From: Lachnospiraceae bacterium YSD2013
GTDB taxonomy: Bacteria > Bacillota > Clostridia > Lachnospirales > Lachnospiraceae
NCBI GenBank assembly: GCA_900100895.1
Contig: FMTX01000010.1
Coordinates: 124,001 to 188,000 of the forward strand
Direction: 5' to 3'
DNA length: 64,000 nt
In this document: piece after piece, positions 44,211 to 53,996 of the stretch
Numbering within the stretch: the first letter of the stretch is position 1
How the letters are laid out: each line of letters opens with the position of its first letter
Notes under the pieces: generated by a model
Seen by the model: only the letters and a program-made list of their open reading frames with translations
What the model was told of the DNA's origin: nothing
Database searches by the model: none
Position numbers and translations under genes: made by a program

Positions 44211-45923
44211 CTAATCTTCCACTTTGAAGTTTTTAACTATTTCAGCAAGCTTTTCGGAAGCCGTGTCTATTTGTTTTTCCGTTTCATTAAGTGCCGCTAC
44301 ATTTTCCGAAACCTGGTCCGCTGTTGCTGACAGTTCCTCGGCAGTGGCGGCGTTTTCCTGGGAGACTGCGGAGAGTCCGGCCACAAGTCCGTTTATGTTT
44401 TCAAAGCCTTTGGCCAGCTCCGAGTTAACCTCTTTAAGGCCGTCTACCGCGGAATTGACGTCGTCTATGCTGTTTACGATTCCTTCAAAGCTTCCCTTGG
44501 TTTCTTCTACGCTGATGTTTTGTCTCTCCACGAATTCTTTTACTCTTCTGGAGGAAGCTGTGGCCTTGGCGGTGTTCGTTTCAAGCTCTTCCAAAAGCGC
44601 GTTTATGGTGTTCACATTATCCGCCGACTGAACCGAAAGCTTTCTGATTTCCTCAGCTACTACGTTGAATCCTCTGCCGTACTCACCGGCTCTTGCCGCT
44701 TCTATGCTTGCGTTAAGCGACAACAAATTGGTCTGCCCCGCTATGGCCGAAATAAGTCCGGATACCTCGCTTATTCGACTTGAGCTTTCCTCTATCGATG
44801 CAATTCCGTCAAATACGCTTCCGAAAGCATCTATACACTGTTTGTTAATCTCTATAAGTCCCGCTACCTTTTCCATTCCCTCTCCGGTAGCCTTGTTAAT
44901 CTTTTCGCCGGCCTTTGTAATGGAGTCGGTAGATTCAACTGATCTGTTCATCACATCGGAAAGCCTCGTCATATCCGAAGCAATCTCTTCCACATCCGAA
45001 GCGGTCTGAGATGCCGTCTCCGCAAGTTCTTCCGCTGCCGTATTAATGGCTTCCATGCTAGATGCAGCCTCGCGGGTGGCGTTACTCATACTTTCGCAGG
45101 AACCCGCCAGCTCATCGGACTGTGCATACAGCACACCGATAACATTCTTAAGATTGTCCTGCATGGTCTTAAATGACCTCGTCATCTGGCCCACTTCATC
45201 CTTGGCCTTTGTATCGGGAACTGCCGTGGTTAAGTCGTTGGTCGCAAGGATATCCAGGCGTTCTTTGGTCTTTCTGATGCCCTTACCTATAGAGTGCGCA
45301 ACAAAGAACACCACAATAGTTATTACCGCTATAACCGCAAGGTAAATTAAACTTATTCCCTTAATCTGCGCGTCTGTTCTGGCAGTCATGGCATCGCCCT
45401 GCTTAAGCGCCCAGCTCTCTGTAATGGCCTGAAGCCTTGCCAGCGAACTTCTGGCGGTTTCAAAGCTTTGTTTTTGCCTATTAACATCTCCTATACGAAA
45501 CTCAAGTACATAGGCGCCGGTATATGATATCAGGTTCTCCGAAAAAATGTTGAAAGCTTCCTCAAAATTGACTCCATCCACTGTGGTTTCTTTAAACAGT
45601 GAATTGTCCAGAGTCGCTATCTCGCTTGCTTTGGTCGCATAGTCAAGGCACGCCTCAGTACTTTCTTTGTACTCCTCCATCTGCTCCTTCTCAGAGTCTT
45701 GTGTCTCAATGTATCTGGTAAAAGAAAGCTGCGCTCTGTAAAGCTCCCTGTCGGCGGATAAGAGGTTGTGATTCACATTATAAAGGGTGTCGTAGTAGAC
45801 TGCCCTGGAATCATCTACCGTATTACGCACATTTATTCCCAACATTACCAAAGAAAGAATCAGAAGTATCTCAAGTGGGAAAATGGTAAGAAAGATTTTG
45901 AAGCCGATTTTGAGATTTTTCAT
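44211..45923 (-). CDS. Methyl-accepting chemotaxis protein 2
   Basis: A 570-residue receptor with helices at about 8-31 and 186-206, a four-helix-like extracytoplasmic domain, HAMP and a signalling domain with hairpin tip [20 protein letters not shown]. It differs enough from MCP1 in the sensor part to bind another ligand. I chose ATG at 45923 (GGGGT eight bases upstream); an upstream ATG would overlap that site. Its leader contains a terminator-like hairpin downstream of a strong promoter. Confidence 0.95.
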   Translation of the reverse strand: MKNLKIGFKIFLTIFPLEILLILSLVMLGINVRNTVDDSRAVYYDTLYNVNHNLLSADRELYRAQLSFTRYIETQDSEKEQMEEYKESTEACLDYATKASEIATLDNSLFKETTVDGVNFEEAFNIFSENLISYTGAYVLEFRIGDVNRQKQSFETARSSLARLQAITESWALKQGDAMTARTDAQIKGISLIYLAVIAVITIVVFFVAHSIGKGIRKTKERLDILATNDLTTAVPDTKAKDEVGQMTRSFKTMQDNLKNVIGVLYAQSDELAGSCESMSNATREAASSMEAINTAAEELAETASQTASDVEEIASDMTRLSDVMNRSVESTDSITKAGEKINKATGEGMEKVAGLIEINKQCIDAFGSVFDGIASIEESSSRISEVSGLISAIAGQTNLLSLNASIEAARAGEYGRGFNVVAEEIRKLSVQSADNVNTINALLEELETNTAKATASSRRVKEFVERQNISVEETKGSFEGIVNSIDDVNSAVDGLKEVNSELAKGFENINGLVAGLSAVSQENAATAEELSATADQVSENVAALNETEKQIDTASEKLAEIVKNFKVED

Positions 45924-45954
45924 GAATGTATACCCCACATAATAAAATTTTGCG

Positions 45955-45999
45955 CAAAAAAACAGGGCATAGCGTTTAAAACCTTAACGCTGAGTGCCC
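45955..45999 (-). terminator. Terminator-like hairpin in the MCP2 leader
   Basis: Minus-strand GGGCACTCAGCGTT / AACGCTATGCCC with an A/T loop, followed by seven T. Located ~20-65 bases after the predicted start point and 32 bases before the MCP2 ATG. Confidence 0.8.
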
Positions 46000-46026
46000 C
46001 TTTTTCACTGCTTTTTGGTCGTTTTT

Positions 46027-46055
46027 ATTATAATCTGATTAACATAATATTTCAA
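46027..46055 (-). promoter_or_regulatory. Near-consensus promoter upstream of MCP2
   Basis: Minus-strand -35 TTGAAA (46050-46055), exactly 17 bp, -10 TATAAT (46027-46032). It gives a transcript starting near 46020. Confidence 0.7.
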
Positions 46056-46082
46056 CACAAATATGACAAATCATTGCTTTTT

Positions 46083-46127
46083 GTGCAAAAAATAAGGCAC
46101 TTGCCTTACTTTTTAAGACAAGTGCCT
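46083..46127 (-). terminator. Terminator of groEL
   Basis: Minus-strand AGGCACTTGTCTT / AAGGCAAGTGCCT (one mismatch) then TATTTTTTG, 22 bases after the groEL stop. Confidence 0.85.
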
Positions 46128-46148
46128 GTGTATTAAGCTATATGGGTC

Positions 46149-48060
<1,912 letters not shown>

Positions 48061-48084
48061 GACTTAGCCTCCTAATTTATATTG

Positions 48085-48157
48085 TTAGCACTCAGTATGT
48101 CCGAGTGCTAATTTTTATCACATATACATTTATACGCTTAAGGTGGGATATATGCAA
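48085..48157 (-). promoter_or_regulatory. groESL promoter and perfect CIRCE operator
   Basis: Minus-strand -35 TTGCAT (48152-48157), 17 bp, -10 TATAAA (48129-48134). Downstream, TTAGCACTC-N9-GAGTGCTAA (48085-48111) is an exact CIRCE, the HrcA-binding site of heat-shock operons. Confidence 0.93.
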
Positions 48158-48257
48158 GTGTTATTTTGGCTTTTTATTGTTTTTTTATATTTAATTTCTG
48201 TCGCTTCGCATAGCCGGCCTGCTCGCCGGTCCGATTTCTCGTCGCTCCGCTGCCCGG

Positions 48258-48581
48258 GAATGCATAAAATCGCTGATTTTCAAATTTTATCCATTGTTTT
48301 CGCATAGGCAATTTAAGGTACAATGGATAAATTTTCGATTTGCGAGTTTTTATGCATTGTTTTTCCCCTCGGTATTCATGACGACAATGGATAAAAAAAG
48401 GATTTTGGCTGTTTTATGCATTATTATCAGGCTCCGATAGCTCTCTTAAAGCCGTTTCGACCCATTTATTACCATAAAACAATGCATAAATTCTTCTTTT
48501 TCCGAAATTTATCCATTGCCTCGCAAAATGTTGGGAGCAAAACAATGAATAAAATCGGCTAACTCTTCTTTTTATGCATTA
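48258..48581. repeat. Array B: five units of a 39-bp inverted-arm repeat
   Basis: Units at 48258-48296, 48321-48359, 48385-48423, 48480-48518 and 48543-48581. Each is left arm (GAATGCATAA, CAATGGATAA, CAATGGATAA, CAATGCATAA, CAATGAATAA), exactly 19 variable bases, then an inverted arm (TTATCCATTG, TTATGCATTG, TTATGCATTA, TTATCCATTG, TTATGCATTA). Gaps between units are 24, 25, 56 and 24 bases; start-to-start 63, 64, 95, 63. It lies between the XRE terminator and the groES promoter. The spacer sequences are all different. Same design as array A. Confidence 0.9.
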
Positions 48582-48620
48582 CAAAAGAAAAAGGGGCTCC
48601 TCTGCAATCGAAAAGCCCCT
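48582..48620 (-). terminator. Terminator of the XRE/TPR regulator gene
   Basis: Minus-strand AGGGGCT / AGCCCCT with a 15-nt loop, followed by TTTTTCTTTTG. It directly adjoins the last arm of array B. Confidence 0.75.
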
Positions 48621-48652
48621 GAAATTAGTCCTTATTAGAGCAAATTACGCTC

Positions 48653-49750
48653 TTACACGCCCTCAACATAAGGGGTAATCTTATCCAAAACAGCCTTGAA
48701 GCGCTCTGTATCTCTCACGATGTCATATCGCTCCTGCTTCAGTCTATCAAAAAGTTCCCCACATTCTGTAAATGCATGATTTTTGAACAACGTGTCCTTT
48801 CTGACTTCATATCCTGAAAGTAACGTTGAATGTAATGTCTGCTTTTCAGGCAAAGTGTCATGCATTACCGCATACTTGGCTGCTTCTTCAAGATGGTACA
48901 ACGTTTCTTCCGTCTTCCCAATAAGCACCGTCATTGCAGCGATATACCTATGTTTATTTGCCAATATCCATGCTCCATTGCCATATTCACCTTCATATAC
49001 CACATTCAGAATCTCAATAGCTTTTTTGCAAATCGAAATCCTGTCCTCTATAGACAAGCTCTCATCCTGAAAGCCCAGGTCCGACATACGTTCTATTATT
49101 CCTGACATATTTTGTGCATATGTCATTAATGCTTCTTTACAGTGCAACTTGAGTCTTTCCCCTGTGTAGAGATCTTTCAATTTAAACTCGTAAGACATGC
49201 TTATAATAGGCAATTTCTCAGCCAAAGCAATAGCTTCTTCTGTTCTGCCAAGTAGCTCAAGCGAATTTATCTTTTCAAAATTGGCAGCATTGCGAATTAC
49301 CTGATCCGTACATTCGTTCAAAATACGGTCGGCTATTTCAATCGCTTTTTCATGGTTTTTCCGCAATTTTTCTTCATCATCACTATACTCAAAATTTAGT
49401 TCATGGATAAGATAATTCAAAAGAACGTAATTCTTTGGATACTTAACTACCGCTTCCTGAAGAATTTTGATATTTTTACTTACCAAACCTTTTCGATCAT
49501 TCTCTCTAACCTCTTCCATTATCTTATCTGTCTCACGCTCATCCTTATAGTTCTCCATCCCCATAAGCTCATCAATCGTAATGCCGAAATAGTCTGCTAT
49601 AGCGGGCAACAATTGAATATCCGGATAGGTATTACCGTTCTCCCAGCGGCTGACTGCCTGTTCTGAGACGTTAAATACCGATGCAAGCTGAGTCTGAGTC
49701 ATTTCTTTTTCTAATCTATATTTCTTTATATTTGCACTTAATGCTATCAT
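48653..49750 (-). CDS. XRE-family regulator with TPR-like C-terminal domain
   Basis: A 365-residue protein. Residues 6-62 are an XRE helix-turn-helix (MTQTQLASVFNVSEQAVSRW, followed by ENGNTYPDIQLLPAIADYFG). The remaining ~290 residues are helical with paired-helix spacing (AVVKYPKNYVLLNYLIHELN, EAIALAEKLP, LYHLEEAAKYAVM) like the TPR domains of peptide-sensing Rgg/PlcR-type or Lachnospiraceae XRE regulators. Target genes are unknown; it is monocistronic with its own terminator. A dyad TACTCA-N5-TGAGTA (49826-49842) lies 75 bases before the start and may be its operator. Confidence 0.85.
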   Translation of the reverse strand: MIALSANIKKYRLEKEMTQTQLASVFNVSEQAVSRWENGNTYPDIQLLPAIADYFGITIDELMGMENYKDERETDKIMEEVRENDRKGLVSKNIKILQEAVVKYPKNYVLLNYLIHELNFEYSDDEEKLRKNHEKAIEIADRILNECTDQVIRNAANFEKINSLELLGRTEEAIALAEKLPIISMSYEFKLKDLYTGERLKLHCKEALMTYAQNMSGIIERMSDLGFQDESLSIEDRISICKKAIEILNVVYEGEYGNGAWILANKHRYIAAMTVLIGKTEETLYHLEEAAKYAVMHDTLPEKQTLHSTLLSGYEVRKDTLFKNHAFTECGELFDRLKQERYDIVRDTERFKAVLDKITPYVEGV

Positions 49751-49825
49751 CTGTTCAATCCTCCGTAATAATGTGTATTCGAAGCTTCTGGATTCATTAT
49801 TCCATTGGAAAAAGCAAAAATCAAT

Positions 49826-49842
49826 TACTCATTTGTTGAGTA
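49826..49842 (-). promoter_or_regulatory. Dyad upstream of the XRE/TPR regulator, possible operator
   Basis: TACTCA TTTGT TGAGTA, a 6-bp inverted repeat, with ACTCAGTA also present nearby (49855-49862 on the opposite strand). Autoregulation is inferred only from position. Confidence 0.35.
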
Positions 49843-49874
49843 TATTACAACCGTACTGAGTATGATGCGCGTAT

Positions 49875-49900
49875 AAAAAGGCCCCGCGCAAAACGGAGCC
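49875..49900 (-). terminator. Terminator of the ArsB/NhaD-type permease gene
   Basis: Minus-strand GGCTCCG / CGGGGCC (one G-U) followed by TTTTTAT, 27 bases after the permease stop. Confidence 0.7.
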
Positions 49901-49927
49901 CACATTAATCACATAGTCACTATAATC

Positions 49928-51199
49928 TTACGCCCAAACCAGCCAGATAAATACATAGCCGATTATTACAGCGGTAAAGGTGAAAGGAATACCGATTTTA
50001 AAGAAATCTGAGTTCTTAACAGTATATCCTTCCTTCTTAAGGATACCGATGCCCGCAACATTCGCGGAAGCGCCGAAAGGTGTGATGTTACCGCCGAGGG
50101 TCGCGCCGGTAAGAAGTCCAAAGTACAATACTACGGGATTAATACCAAGCTTAAGTGAAATACCCTGCACAACCGGAAGCATAGCCGCCACATAAGGGAT
50201 ATTGTCGACAAAAGCAGAAATCACTACGGAGCCAAATACGATAATCGTATAAAGCACAAACAGGTTACCGCCGCCAAGGCCTGAGAACCAGTCTGCAATC
50301 TTGTCGATTATGCCTGCCTCGGTAATACCGGCGATTACGGTAAAGAGTCCGCAGAGCATGAGCAATGTCTGATAATCGAGTTCTTTGAGCACGAGTTTCA
50401 AAGGTGCGGTGCTCTTGCGAGACAACATGTTGCGTACGAGTTCGATAATAAAGATTGTCATGCAGATAAGACCGTTCTTAATGTCGTCAATTACGGGGAT
50501 TTCGAAGAATGACGCAATAATCAGGCACACAACAACCATCGCGAGCATAATGCCGGGTACGTGGTCGGTTACAGGTGTAAGGCGCTCAGCTGTAACGGGC
50601 TGCTTCTGCTTTCTGAAGATAAAATAAAGAATCACTACGGTTCCCAAAGCTCCGAGCTCAACCGCCCAGAAAATGGAGAACTTGCCCTGCCAGAACAGGA
50701 AATCTATGAAGCTCATTCCCGCATATCCGCCAAGGAGAATCGATGTGGTATCGCCTACTAACGTCGCAGCTCCCTGCAGATTAGAAGACACGGCAATCGA
50801 AATAATTACCGGCACGGGATTAATCTTTAATTTCTTACAAATCGCAAGACCTACGGGAGCAACCATCAAAACGGTCGCAACGTTATCAACAAACGCCGAT
50901 ACAACGCCCGAAAATACGCACAACGCAATAATTGCCGCACATGCATTGGGCATCTTCTTAAGCATAAGGTCTGCAAGTCGCGCAGGCATTCCTGTCTCGA
51001 TGAACAACGTCACCAGACCCATCGTGCCCGCAATCATCATGATTACGTTCCAGTTAATCGCTGAGGGAACCTTCGTTACGGACAATACTCCGGTCACCAC
51101 CATGGCCACCGCTCCGCCGAGGGCGAACCACACTCTGTACTTGGAAAAAGCAAGCATTCCAATATACATCAGTACAAAAATAATAAGTGCTGCTATCAT
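49928..51199 (-). CDS. ArsB/NhaD/SLC13-type ion permease
   Basis: A 423-residue membrane protein with about eleven helices and the two inverted-repeat hallmarks of the ion-transporter superfamily: FSGVVSAFVDNVATVLMVAP (near residue 100) and its partner VISAFVDNIPYVAAMLPV (near residue 330), each with a DN pair. Family members export arsenite or exchange Na+ and dicarboxylates. It is preceded by a yybP-ykoY (Mn2+) riboswitch with terminator, which argues for a role in manganese or related metal homeostasis. The ribosome site is AGAGAGGA. Confidence 0.88.
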   Translation of the reverse strand: MIAALIIFVLMYIGMLAFSKYRVWFALGGAVAMVVTGVLSVTKVPSAINWNVIMMIAGTMGLVTLFIETGMPARLADLMLKKMPNACAAIIALCVFSGVVSAFVDNVATVLMVAPVGLAICKKLKINPVPVIISIAVSSNLQGAATLVGDTTSILLGGYAGMSFIDFLFWQGKFSIFWAVELGALGTVVILYFIFRKQKQPVTAERLTPVTDHVPGIMLAMVVVCLIIASFFEIPVIDDIKNGLICMTIFIIELVRNMLSRKSTAPLKLVLKELDYQTLLMLCGLFTVIAGITEAGIIDKIADWFSGLGGGNLFVLYTIIVFGSVVISAFVDNIPYVAAMLPVVQGISLKLGINPVVLYFGLLTGATLGGNITPFGASANVAGIGILKKEGYTVKNSDFFKIGIPFTFTAVIIGYVFIWLVWA

Positions 51200-51269
51200 G
51201 TTACTATCCTCTCTTAATTACAATACTCCGGCCCCACTGCCAAAGAAGCCGCAACAAAGCCCCTAAGCA

Positions 51270-51426
51270 TAATAAAACCGGGCACAGCTCTCACTACACC
51301 CGGTAAATCTTCATGATACTCCCATGTATAGTGAACGCTATACATGAGTCTTGCAATTTAAAGTATGCCAGATCTTTCGATCGTGCTGGTGACTTCCTAC
51401 GGTTGCCCGCCTGCTACTCCCTCATG
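51270..51426 (-). promoter_or_regulatory. yybP-ykoY (Mn2+-sensing) riboswitch with intrinsic terminator
   Basis: On the minus strand the aptamer runs 51426 to 51343. P1 pairs CATGAG (51421-51426) with CTCATG (51343-51348). Between them are the family's conserved GAGGGAGTAGC (51413-51423) and TTGCAAGAC near the 3' side, a CGG-GCAA-CCG helix and a CCAG...CTGG helix with the AGTCACCAGCAC loop. The P1 3' strand also belongs to a 9-bp hairpin CATGTATAG/CTATACATG. A terminator ACCGGG/CCCGGT followed by TTTTATT (51271-51304) precedes the permease gene. In this class Mn2+ binding normally turns expression on. Confidence 0.8.
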
Positions 51427-51436
51427 AAACAAGTAA

Positions 51437-51465
51437 AGTTTATATCTTTTATGACTTCCAGTCAA
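51437..51465 (-). promoter_or_regulatory. Predicted promoter of the riboswitch-permease transcript
   Basis: Minus-strand -35 TTGACT (51460-51465), 17 bp, -10 TAAACT (51437-51442). It overlaps the 3' end of the upstream small gene, consistent with a separate transcript starting just before the aptamer. Confidence 0.5.
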
Positions 51466-51772
51466 GGAGAGTTGTGGATTTTTGAATCTTCTGCTTCATA
51501 TGGTAGCAGAATGTATCAAACTCACCAAAGTCCATTTCCGCCCAACGTCCGCCCATACGTCTCTGCACGTCCTTGGCCGGTAAGTTCAAAAATGCAATCA
51601 TTTCGTCGGGGTCATATGCCTGAATTCCCGAAATCGGTGCGCTGTGTCCCAGATACGCTTTGGTGGCATCGGCTATAAAAGCCTTCTCCTGCTCAAGCTT
51701 CGAAGCCGCTTCTTCCTCATCTTTTCTTTCAAGCATCTTCTTAAGTGCTGCCAAGTTTTCAAGATCGCCCAT
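51449..51772 (-). CDS. Small soluble protein, unknown function
   Basis: A 107-residue, mostly helical, charged protein. The N-terminal third is a likely coiled coil (LKKMLERKDEEEAASKLEQE). The rest (IQAYDPDEMIAFLNLPAKD, RRMGGRWAEMDFGEFDTFCY) has no family I recognise. It has a GGGAG site six bases before the ATG. No signal peptide or membrane segment. It lies between the permease and a HAD phosphatase on the same strand. Confidence 0.7.
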   Translation of the reverse strand: MGDLENLAALKKMLERKDEEEAASKLEQEKAFIADATKAYLGHSAPISGIQAYDPDEMIAFLNLPAKDVQRRMGGRWAEMDFGEFDTFCYHMKQKIQKSTTLLDWKS

Positions 51773-51840
51773 AATAGTCTCCCTTCTTAAGTCGCCTAAC
51801 AGAGATAAGTGTAGCGCAATCCTATTAACAGATTGTAAGA

Positions 51841-52476
51841 CTATACAAGCTTAAGAAGCTCTCCCATACTGCTTATAACATAATCGGGCTCAGCCACATC
51901 ACCGAATCCGTAGGAGGCAAAAACAAACTTAATGCCGGCCTTGTGGGTAGCCGTAAAATCGCCCATGGTATCGCCGATATATACCGTATCCGAAGGCTCG
52001 AGGCCGTTACGCTCCATCACAAGCTTAATATTCTCATCCTTCTGAAGTTCCGTGCGACCGAAACACTCAAAATCCTTGATAAGTCCCGTAAGTCCGGTCT
52101 TTCTGATAACAAGCTCGATATATCCGTCCTGACAGTTGCTCACTATGAAAAGGTTGTGATTCTTAGAAAGCTTATGAAGCGTATCATTCATACCTTCATA
52201 CGTAAGGTCTTCATCACACTCCGAAAGGGCCGCTTGTTCATATTCACAGCACAGCGAAAGAAGCTCTGCCTTAACACCCGCATCGATATCGCCGAACAAA
52301 TCGTCCGCGATAACGTCCATGGGCTTACCGAATTCTTTCTTAAGCATGTCTGCGGTAACGGTAAGGCTTGCAAGTTCCGGCACTGCCATCTTAGCGATTG
52401 CTTTATTCCACGCGCCTGCCACCACTCCGGTGGTATTCCACAAAGTTCCGTCAATATCAAAAATAAGATTCTTCAT
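51841..52476 (-). CDS. HAD superfamily phosphatase
   Basis: A 211-residue haloacid-dehalogenase hydrolase. Motif I FDIDGTLWNTTG (nucleophile D at residue 7) is at the N-terminus, motif II is IVSNCQDGY, motif III K in RTELQKDENIK, and motif IV IGDTMGDFTATHKAG. The cap of ~80 residues fits the phosphoglycolate-phosphatase-like subfamily. The substrate is unknown. It begins 12 bases after the NSS symporter gene with a GAGGAG site and is probably cotranscribed. Confidence 0.88.
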   Translation of the reverse strand: MKNLIFDIDGTLWNTTGVVAGAWNKAIAKMAVPELASLTVTADMLKKEFGKPMDVIADDLFGDIDAGVKAELLSLCCEYEQAALSECDEDLTYEGMNDTLHKLSKNHNLFIVSNCQDGYIELVIRKTGLTGLIKDFECFGRTELQKDENIKLVMERNGLEPSDTVYIGDTMGDFTATHKAGIKFVFASYGFGDVAEPDYVISSMGELLKLV

Positions 52477-52488
52477 AGGCTCCTCATA

Positions 52489-53856
52489 TTACTTACCGAT
52501 ACCAAAGTATGACAAGATACCGAGTACAAACACAATCAAAATGATTACGGGAAGCACGAAAGTCACGTAGCCCTTCATCCACTTAGGAAACTTAAGGCCC
52601 TTGCCCGCATTGGCTTCATCCGTAAAGTTCTTAAAGCCCCAGCCCCACTTACGTGTACAATACAGCACATAAGTTAACGAACCGAGGGGCAGCATCAAAG
52701 TCGATACAAAGAAGTCCTCAAGATCCGACACATCCTTACCCTCGATACCGAAAGCATGGAAGCCCGACCATACGTTGTTGCCGAGGATGAAGGGAATATT
52801 AAGCACAATCATCATCACGCATACAATCCATGCGGTCTTCTTACGCGACCACTTAAACACTTCCGAGCCGCAGGCGATGATATTCTCATACACCGCAAGC
52901 ACCGTCGAAAACGCCGCAAAAGTCATAAAAATAAAGAACAACGCACCCCAGAATCTTCCTCCGGGAATACCGTTAAATACGTTGGGAAGTGTCAGGGACA
53001 AAAGTCCCGCACCTTCATTAGGCTCAATACCGTAAGAGAAGCATGCAGGGAATACAATAAGTCCCGCAGTAAGCGCCACAAAGGTATCCAGCAAAATAAT
53101 GCTTACCGACTCGCCCGTAAGCGAACGCTCCTTGCCGAGATAGCTTCCAAAGATTGCCATGGAACCGATACCGAGGCTAAGCGTAAAGAACGCCTGGTTC
53201 ATAGCTTCAGACACCACATTGCCGTTAATCTTACTGAAGTCGGGCTCAAGATAGAACTTAATGCCTTCCTTGGCTCCATCAAGAGTAAGACCGTAAACAG
53301 CCAAAGCAACCATCAGCACCAAAAGTGCAACCATCATATACTTGGTAATTCTCTCAAGACCCTTCTGAAGGCTGAAAGAACATACAAGACACGCAAGAAA
53401 AGCAATCACCGCCGTGTAAGCAAGCATGCTCCAGGGATTGCCGAGCATACTTACAAACTCGCCCGTAACCGCATCCGAATCCATGCCCGTAAACACGCCT
53501 GCAGCCGCCTTAAAGAAATATCTCAAAATCCAGCCCGCAATAGTCGTATAGAACATCATCAGCAAAATGTTACCGAAAGGCGTCACAAATCCGTGAATGT
53601 TCCACCACTTCTTCTCGGGCGTTAAAGTCTTATAAATATAAACGGGACTCTTCTGAGCCGCGCGGCCGAGCGAAAACTCCATAACCATAACGGGAAGCCC
53701 CAGCAAAATAAGGCACAACACATAAACAAGCACAAACGCGCCACCGCCGTACTGACCCGCTTTCATAGGGAATCTGTACACGTTACCAAGGCCTATGGCG
53801 CAACCCGCACTAAGCAGAATGAATCCCAGTCTGCTCCCCAAATGCTCTCTTTCCAT
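52489..53856 (-). CDS. Neurotransmitter:sodium symporter (NSS/SNF) family protein
   Basis: A 455-residue LeuT-fold transporter with about eleven or twelve helices. The TM1 signature SAGCAIGLGNVYRFPMKAGQ is typical, including the NVYRFP sodium and substrate site, and EFSLGRAAQKSP follows. Bacterial members import amino acids with Na+. The promoter is divergent from that of the M32 peptidase gene; AAAGGAG precedes the ATG. Coupling to a peptidase next door would fit peptide and amino-acid use. Confidence 0.94.
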   Translation of the reverse strand: MEREHLGSRLGFILLSAGCAIGLGNVYRFPMKAGQYGGGAFVLVYVLCLILLGLPVMVMEFSLGRAAQKSPVYIYKTLTPEKKWWNIHGFVTPFGNILLMMFYTTIAGWILRYFFKAAAGVFTGMDSDAVTGEFVSMLGNPWSMLAYTAVIAFLACLVCSFSLQKGLERITKYMMVALLVLMVALAVYGLTLDGAKEGIKFYLEPDFSKINGNVVSEAMNQAFFTLSLGIGSMAIFGSYLGKERSLTGESVSIILLDTFVALTAGLIVFPACFSYGIEPNEGAGLLSLTLPNVFNGIPGGRFWGALFFIFMTFAAFSTVLAVYENIIACGSEVFKWSRKKTAWIVCVMMIVLNIPFILGNNVWSGFHAFGIEGKDVSDLEDFFVSTLMLPLGSLTYVLYCTRKWGWGFKNFTDEANAGKGLKFPKWMKGYVTFVLPVIILIVFVLGILSYFGIGK

Positions 53857-53889
53857 CTTACTTCTCCTTTTTATACAAAATCCTCAAAA

Positions 53890-53918
53890 AGTATACCATT
53901 TAAACCCGCCTCTGTCGA
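53890..53918 (-). promoter_or_regulatory. Predicted promoter of the NSS symporter operon
   Basis: Minus-strand -35 TCGACA (53913-53918), 17 bp, -10 TATACT (53890-53895). Divergent to the promoter at 53929-53956. Confidence 0.5.
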
Positions 53919-53928
53919 GAAAAACAGT

Positions 53929-53956
53929 TTGCGGCAAACCCGCGATATGTTATACT
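53929..53956 (+). promoter_or_regulatory. Predicted promoter of the M32 carboxypeptidase gene
   Basis: Plus-strand -35 TTGCGG (53929-53934), 16-bp spacer, extended -10 TGTTATACT (TATACT at 53951-53956). The ribosome site AAAGGA lies nine bases before the ATG. Confidence 0.55.
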
Positions 53957-53996
53957 TTTATACGTTTATAAAGAGAATGATGAAAGGAACAAAGTT

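Noticed and set aside
48190-48257. GC-rich stretch before array B with CCGGCCTGCTCGCCGG as part of the array or a REP element
   Set aside because: It occurs once, has no counterpart at array A, and shows no longer dyad.
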